From Elmis aenea (Eukaryota > Arthropoda > Insecta > Coleoptera > Elmidae), in contig OX393577.1 in the NCBI GenBank assembly GCA_947652605.1, forward strand, positions 55,142,108 to 55,206,107: a DNA stretch of 64,000 nucleotides, read 5' to 3'. A program made the position numbers and the translations under genes. The notes under the pieces were generated by a model. That model was not told where the DNA came from and searched no databases. It saw only the letters and a list, made by a program, of their open reading frames with translations. Positions 58,101-64,000 of this stretch are shown here, piece by piece (position 1 is the stretch's first letter; each line of letters begins with the position of its first letter).

Positions 58101-58609
58101 GTTTATATGCTTTTAGATGGGCCAAAAACTGCTCTAGCAAGTTTGTATCATAACTTAAACACTATACGCATGTTTTTATAAACCGCTAAAGAATTTAATA
58201 CTACAGAATAATTTACAATTTCAGACATGCTTCCAGCAGAAAAACGTTGCAGGAAAACTGGTCTTGTTTTTAAGACATAAAGCCCGTAAGGACAATTATA
58301 CATAAATAAATTGTTTCTATTCAGTAAAAAAATTGAATATCTCCAATAACCAATTCTTAAAACCGAAAATTTCCGTTGATGTCTGTATACCGTCAACTAT
58401 CATCAGTCCATGTGTCTAACTCCATTATACTAACTGTTTATTTTGTTAATTTACTTTTCGTGGATTCAAAGACACTGTTAAACATGGCAAAAAGACCTGC
58501 GACTATGTTCAGTAATGGTGATGAAGCTGATAAGTAGCAGTAAAATTTATGTCTGACTTCTGTACACTGGCAAAACGGTGCCGTTATCCTGATATTCAAA
58601 ATTCGATGC
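58101..58609. other. No gene recognised
   Basis: Unassigned sequence before hAT copy 4. Confidence 0.4.
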
Positions 58610-58617
58610 ATTTCCAG

Positions 58618-59016
58618 CAGGAGTTTGGAGCGGAGCGCGGAGCAATAGGTTTTTGCCCGGAGCAAGAGCGGAGTCCGGAGCAAATAATTTTGATTGCTCC
58701 ACTGCTCCAGTTTATTACGTACAATTAAAAAAAAAAATAACACTTTTTTTCAACGTTTGAAGATCAATAATTTGTTTTTTCAAACATTTATTTAACTTCA
58801 CTTGTTTGTTAGGGTCAAATATTGTTATTTTTGACCAATTTCTACATATCCGCTAAAATGAAAACCTTGTTTTTAAAAACTATTTTTTTAAAACAAAAAA
58901 CTTTTTTAAAAAATGTTAACAATATTGGAGCATGGAGAGGAGCTGGAGCAGGCATTTTGATGCCGGAGCGGAGCTGGAGCGGAGCAGTTAAAAAATTGGA
59001 CTGCTCCAAACCCCCG
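58618..59016 (-). mobile_element. GCTCC-rich hAT MITE, copy 4
   Basis: CAGGAGTTTGGAGC at the left; reversed right CGGGGGTTTGGAGC. A perfect octamer duplication ATTTCCAG (58610-58617 and 59017-59024). 399 bp. Confidence 0.93.
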
Positions 59017-59024
59017 ATTTCCAG

Positions 59025-60239
59025 CACCATGCACTTCGGATTGAGGATACTCGACTTGCATACGTTAGATTTTATTGACATTTCCAATCAAAAAAGTAAT
59101 CAAACGAAAGAGTTATCCTGTGGTTATAACAAGATTAATCCACAAAGTTGCTACCAATCCGAGTGATATATTTTAATGAGAGTGAATACTGAAATATTTA
59201 TAGGTATACCAATTTTTTCTGGTCTACTAATAGCTTTTAATAGTGTCCAAAAAAAATAAAAACAACTTCACATTCTGATCCCTTCGAACAACACAAAGGC
59301 AAATAGCATATGTTGCAAAATACCACTTTTGCGCCACACAATGCAAAGTGTGTGGATGCAATTACTTTACATCATTTGCAGATAAAGAAAACCATTAACA
59401 ATATTCCATATATCAAAAGCCAGCAGCTGGTATGCGCTAACGCTAATTTTCTTGCACATGATTCCTACATTGATAAAAATCCTCAATTTACCATCACCGT
59501 AAGATAAGTACAGTATTTAATGAGAAGGCCAAACTAAAAACCTGAATATAGTTATGACCTCTATAAAATCTCATCACAATGTAATTAAAAGAATCTAGCG
59601 TGCTGTTTAAAATTAAAAAAAAAGTAAAGCGTTTACTTTCAAAGTCATTGTCAAATTATAAATCACACGTCAAGGTTAAACTACGTGAGAATTTTATGTG
59701 TGTTGAACTAACCACAGTAAATAATATGGGTTGCGCCCAGATTACACATATGATAATTCGACGACTAAACAATGCCACACAACTTTTAAATTTAAATAAT
59801 TACGAAATATAATTAGAGACATTTTTGTTCGGTGTCTTTTGAACTTCGCATTATTAGTACCTATATCCAAGCTAACTCCGAAAAAATATAGCTTAAAAAA
59901 ATATGTAAACAGAAGATTATGACGAAATAATTTAAATATTATTTACATAAGTAACGAAATTAGTTACCAAATAATTTACATGTATTTTGTTTACGCTAAT
60001 GATGATCAATAAAAACGTAAATGTAGTAATCTTTTAAGTATTTATTTATGTAAGCTAATTATCGTAATGACGAACATGTTTTATACTTTACTTGGGCAAT
60101 TATCTTTCAAAAAATTATACATCCTAAAAATAAACAATCCGCTTCAAGTGTTATTAACGGTGCAAGTTAAATTGCGCAGATTTTCTCTTGTGCAAGTTGT
60201 ATTTTATATCCTACAGTAGTGCAGTATGCATCGTTTAAG
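59025..60239. other. No gene recognised
   Basis: AT-rich; frames at 59310-59507 and 59600-59812 show no motif. Confidence 0.4.
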
Positions 60240-61700
60240 TTAACCCTTTCGGGCTTAGTGGTTCGTAGTGTCAAATTTTTGCTGAGCATCCTAGTAAGCG
60301 AGCGCTGGAACCACCGCAAAGACTGAGTCATGTTTTGCTGTTTCGCAAGTTAAGCAATTGTCATATCAGCGCTTATTGCACATGTGTTAGTGAATAGTTT
60401 ATTGATGCATCTTGGAGGTGCCCAATTTCTTATCAAGTTTGTTCCAACAACTCCACTGACCATGCGACGGACTGTCAGGATTCTGAGCAGTTTCAATATC
60501 GGGTTCCATCAGTCTCTGACAGTTCACCGGACGGTCAGTCGTTCGTTCCATCACATCTCAAATCAATTCATTTACCTACAGGTTTGCGGACGATCAAACG
60601 ACGATGAACGAAGGAACGAACTGTTGTTGGGATTTTTACACGCATGCGCTGTTCATAACTAACGTGAGCTCTGGTAGCTATGCATCGCCCTCCCAATCCC
60701 ATTTATTTTTTTATATTTTTTTCTTATCAAACGATAATATACTGGCTTGCGGAACAGAAAGAAAAGGCATTCCATCTGATTCAGATTTTGATTTAAAAAA
60801 AAAATTATGAACAGACAAGAATTAATGTGGAAAATTATTAAAGATGGAATATTGGCAATGAAATGGTAGGGCAAAAAGCTAGTGTTGTTCTTGTGTAATT
60901 TTCACAATCCATAAGCTGAAGAAACTATTGAAAGAAGGCAAAGAGATGAAACGAAAGAAGATTTAAAATGCCTGAAAATTATGAAAGATTATAATAAACA
61001 TATGGGTTATGTAGATAAATCCGATATATTAAAATCATACTACGAAATAGATGAAGTCAAAAAAAATTGTGGTAACAATTTTTTTGCCATTTTCTGGATG
61101 TAACAATAGTTAATTCATTTATTATAATAATATTAATGCAATTTATTTAGCAATTTGTTTACATTTTATAACTTACGTCTATAATTATATAAAAATTTAA
61201 AACTTTTCCTTAATATAACTACTAAGCTTACTATACAAAACTGCCCTGAATGGACCTACTCTAACTCTAAAAGAGTTTCGATTGGCACTCGCTAATGGTC
61301 TAATTGGTGCTAACACAGAAATAACTCCAAGTGGTCGAAAAAGTGTTCCAGGACCTTCAAATAGGTATAAAGTACAAATACCTTTGGAGAAGAGAACCAA
61401 CAAAGCTGCGCATCTTCCAGTCTGTGGTACAAAAATTAGATGTGCTGACTGCAGCACAAAAAAAAAACCGCGACGTACCAGATGGCATTGCAAATGTTGC
61501 AAGGTTGGTTTATGTTTGTCAAAAAATGAAAATTGTTTTTTAACATTTCATGATAAATAGTAAATATTGTTAATGTTATTTTTTTTTGCATCTTATTTGT
61601 AGTTATTATATTATTGTAAGAGAATTTTCTGTTAAGTTTTTACAAATAAATTTTATAATTAAATATTATAGTCAGTCATTCATATCCAGTTTCTACTGGT
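60240..61700 (+). mobile_element. Decayed piggyBac-like transposon (right end not found)
   Basis: TTAA at 60240-60243 is followed by CCCTTTCGGGC, a plausible piggyBac terminus that resembles the MITE at 24991. Transposase coding remnants run to 61560. No matching right terminus with TTAA was seen; the right boundary given is approximate. 60440-60660 is GC-richer and unrecognised. Confidence 0.6.
60700..61560 (+). pseudogene. piggyBac-like transposase, C-terminal half, frameshifted
   Basis: Pieces match the family in order. SNDNILACGTERKGIPSD (from about 60727) matches the ACGTxRxNRKGxP block. DGILAMKW (about 60848) follows. DYNKHMGYVDKSD (60987-61025) is the hallmark YNxxMGGVDxxD block, where the second aspartate is catalytic. 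FLDVTIVNSFII appears in a shifted frame near 61095. LTLKEFRLALANGLIGA runs into the cysteine-rich C-terminal domain CGTKIRCADC, RTRWHCKCC and VGLC, ending at the stop 61558-61560. The last frame is open for over 90 codons. Stops near 60870 and 61102 and several frameshifts inactivate it. The N-terminal third is missing or unrecognisable. Confidence 0.88.
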
Positions 61701-62668
61701 ACTTCATTGGGCCAACCTTTTTTTTGTGTAATTCATTTTTTTTTTAAATTTATTTGTGGTAAATACATTAATTCTATCCATGTATATTACACGTCACCCC
61801 CACTTCAAGTCTACTTGCCATTTCGAATATATATCATGATAGCACTGTGGGGCTGCGGAAAATGCAGTCTGTGTATTAATTTTCCAAAACAGCCATTTTT
61901 ATAAACTGTAAATTATCGAAAGCAGCTGCCGTACAAACGACAAAATCATGTTTTTTAGTTAAAATGCAAATAAGTTTGAAGAATATGCATAATTTCATTT
62001 AAATCTAGAGGGGCTGAGGGTTGCGCGGAGCTGCCCCTGGTTGCCTCTTAAGGATATAACGAATATCGTAATAAAGAAAGTTATACCAGAATAATTCGTT
62101 AAAAAAAAATAAAGCAAATTACTAGTAGTTTACTTTTAAAATACAAAGCTGCTCATTGTTGAGATAATTACTCATATATGTTAGAATTAACACAGTAATT
62201 ACAGTGAACAATTTCAAGCTTAGATTTCTCATAATTAGATATGCGTGGTACCTCTCTAGGTCACTTAGTCATTAGTGCATCTACAGTCACGCTGGCTGGT
62301 TTTAGTTTCCTAAAACGTACGAGATTACTAATCATCATTGTTTCATACGATAATATTCTATATTTATACTGTCGTTCTTATCAAGCAATTGCTCATACAG
62401 CTGCCGCAAATGTTGGGAGAACTATTTCAGATAACTTCAACTAGTTATTTGCTTTAAATATAGGTTTGTAAGTAACTCAACTACTAATTATGTTCGTTAC
62501 AAAAAAGTATCGAAGTCATCGTTGGGATCTAAACGTTATCAATCTCTGCTACAGTCTGTTGTACTTACAAAACTACCTTTTATTAAGTCATTATTGAAGA
62601 TAAATAACTAATTTCAGTGGACGAATGAATTAAAGACAATTATTCCATTTTTAAGCAGTATTGCGATG
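61701..62668. other. No gene recognised
   Basis: AT-rich with no recognised exon or repeat terminus. Confidence 0.4.
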
Positions 62669-62676
62669 GTTCTGAA

Positions 62677-63167
62677 CAGGGGTTTGGAACAGTCCATTTT
62701 TTTAATTGCTCCACTCCAGCTCCGCTCCGGCATCAAAATCTCTGCTCCAGCTCCGCTCTATGCTCCAAATATTGTTAACATTTTTAATAAAAGCTTTTCG
62801 ATTAAAAAAGTTTGTTGATTAAAAAAAACTGTTTTTCAAAACAAAAGTTTTAATTTGATCGGATATGTAGAAGTTGGTCAAAAATAACAATATTTGACCC
62901 TAACAAACAAGTGTTTCCGTTTGTGACCTCCACACCGGAAGGTAAAAGAGGAACCGATTAAGAAGAAGAACAAACAAGTGAAGTTAAATAAATGTTTTAA
63001 AAAATCCATTGATCTTCAAATGTAAAAAAAAGGCCATTTTAAAAAAAAATGTACATAATTAACTGGAGCAGTGGAGCAATCAAAATTATTTGCTCCGGAC
63101 TCCGCACCAGCTCCGGGCAAAAACCCATTGCTCCCTCCACTGCTCCGAGCTCCGCTCCAAACCCCTG
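62677..63167 (+). mobile_element. GCTCC-rich hAT MITE, copy 5, with an internal insertion
   Basis: CAGGGGTTTGGAAC at the left; reversed right CAGGGGTTTGGAGC. A perfect octamer duplication GTTCTGAA (62669-62676 and 63168-63175). Same orientation as copy 1. At 491 bp it is longer than its siblings because of the 62914-62968 insertion. Confidence 0.93.
62914..62968 (+). mobile_element. Tiny retroelement-like insertion with 12-bp duplication
   Basis: 55 bp not found in the other hAT copies, ending in AAGAAGAAG and flanked by a perfect direct repeat AACAAACAAGTG (62902-62913 and 62969-62980). Length-variable duplication plus an A-rich tail suggests a severely 5'-truncated LINE. The source family is unknown. 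Confidence 0.7.
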
Positions 63168-63175
63168 GTTCTGAA

Positions 63176-63962
63176 CGCCTGGGTCGCAAGAGATTTTTGA
63201 TGGCGCTAAATAAGAGCCAATGAAAATTAAAAAATTGTATTTAAACTAAACACAAAAAAGTATACTTTAAAACTTCTTAGTTTTTCCTTTGAAAATTATA
63301 TTCCACACCTTTTGTGTTTCGCTTCAAATTCAATTTTAACGTTTTCTTATTTACAAATAGTACAATGTTCGTCTTTTAAAAGTTTACGAAGATTGTAAAA
63401 ACACAAGCTTACAAAAAAAAAAACAGAGAGAAATGCTGCACAATAAAAAATTCGCAAGTAAGAAAAGGCTGGTAACGGGTGAACAATAATGATATCGCTC
63501 TAGTTCTATGATAGAACCACAACCCATACCACAATACTTAAAGAGCAAGCGTCGTTCGTAATTATCTCAATAAAAGTCCACATAAATTACATTGAAGAAC
63601 CTTTTCAGAGAGTGGAAAGGATTCTTGAGCTAAATAACTACGACCTATCCCCAACAAAAAAAAAAAAAACTTACCAGCATGCAGCAATGTATATTTGCTA
63701 CCAGGAACTAAAAACGAAAACCATTTCGTTCGTTTTTGATCGGAACGAACACGAAATAATTCGTTTTCGTTCTTTGCGTTCCCGCCCATAAAATTTCGTT
63801 TTCGTAAAGCGAAATTTAATAACGGTTTTGCCGTTGTTTTTTTTTTAATCACTAAGTCAAGCCCATTTTTTCTTAGTCACCATCCTCTTTTTACAAAATT
63901 CAGAGCAGAGACCTTTCTAAAGAACGATCGCCAAATATAAAAATGACAGTGTTGGCAACCCT
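63176..63962. repeat. Unassigned; TTCGTTTTCG-rich segment
   Basis: 63690-63830 is rich in ACGAAAACGAAA/TTCGTTTTCG in both orientations, like hAT subterminal DNA. A terminus reading TAGGGTTGCCAACACTG when reversed ends at 63963. No left partner was found. Confidence 0.4.
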
Positions 63963-63970
63963 ATTAATAC

Positions 63971-64000
63971 CAGGGCTGTGGAGTCGGAGTTTAGAAGGAA
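63971..64000 (+). mobile_element. Left end of a hAT element cut by the window edge
   Basis: CAGGGCTGTGGAGTCGGAGT is a widespread hAT-type terminus. Only 30 bases are visible, so nothing about its length or coding content can be said. Confidence 0.6.

Overview
This window looks like AT-rich nuclear DNA from an animal, most likely an insect. It holds no host gene I can recognise. Almost every open frame is short and unlike a protein. What can be identified is transposon debris: nested DNA transposons of the hAT, Tc1/mariner and piggyBac types, one decayed non-LTR retrotransposon, one tRNA-derived SINE, and a striking set of long palindromic (foldback) elements. There is no bacterial-style operon, CRISPR array, rRNA or functional tRNA. 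The region is best read as an intergenic or large intronic repeat landscape. The species cannot be named from sequence alone.

Layout. 0-5 kb: a decayed mariner of a lineage best known from plants (598-1504), then a 2.4-kb foldback whose loop was hit by a hAT element. 5.7-7.5 kb: a foldback holding a hAT element, which holds another hAT with a recognisable transposase C-terminus. 9.5-12.5 kb: a GCTCC-rich hAT MITE, then a foldback interrupted by a SINE and a hAT, both with target duplications. 13.6-16.9 kb: hairpin/tandem composite repeats. 17.7-22.4 kb: three more foldbacks, one nested, one encoding a YPERRQP helix-turn-helix remnant. 23.7-28.2 kb: two inverted copies of a hairpin element flanking a piggyBac-type MITE and a mariner relic. 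28.8-34.3 kb: a small hAT MITE, a 1.8-kb double palindrome and a foldback with another YPERRQP remnant. 36.5-37.7 kb: a 5'-truncated RTE-like LINE. 39-56 kb: seven further foldbacks, two GCTCC hAT copies, a 50-bp tandem array and a GC-rich block with the window's longest ORF (148 codons). 57.8-64 kb: a hairpin/tandem element, two more GCTCC hAT copies, a decayed piggyBac transposase, and the start of another hAT at the edge.

Main biological theme. At least twelve elements share the terminus CAGGGTG (or a close variant), mostly with TA target duplications and very long inverted arms. Several share a subterminal TATCTCG-TTA motif. Two encode remnants of the same transposase-like N-terminal domain inside or beside the palindrome. 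I read them as one group of Tc1/mariner-type foldback transposons built by inverted duplication of a parental 5' end; they occupy about a fifth of the window. The parent-element assignment and the mechanism are inference.
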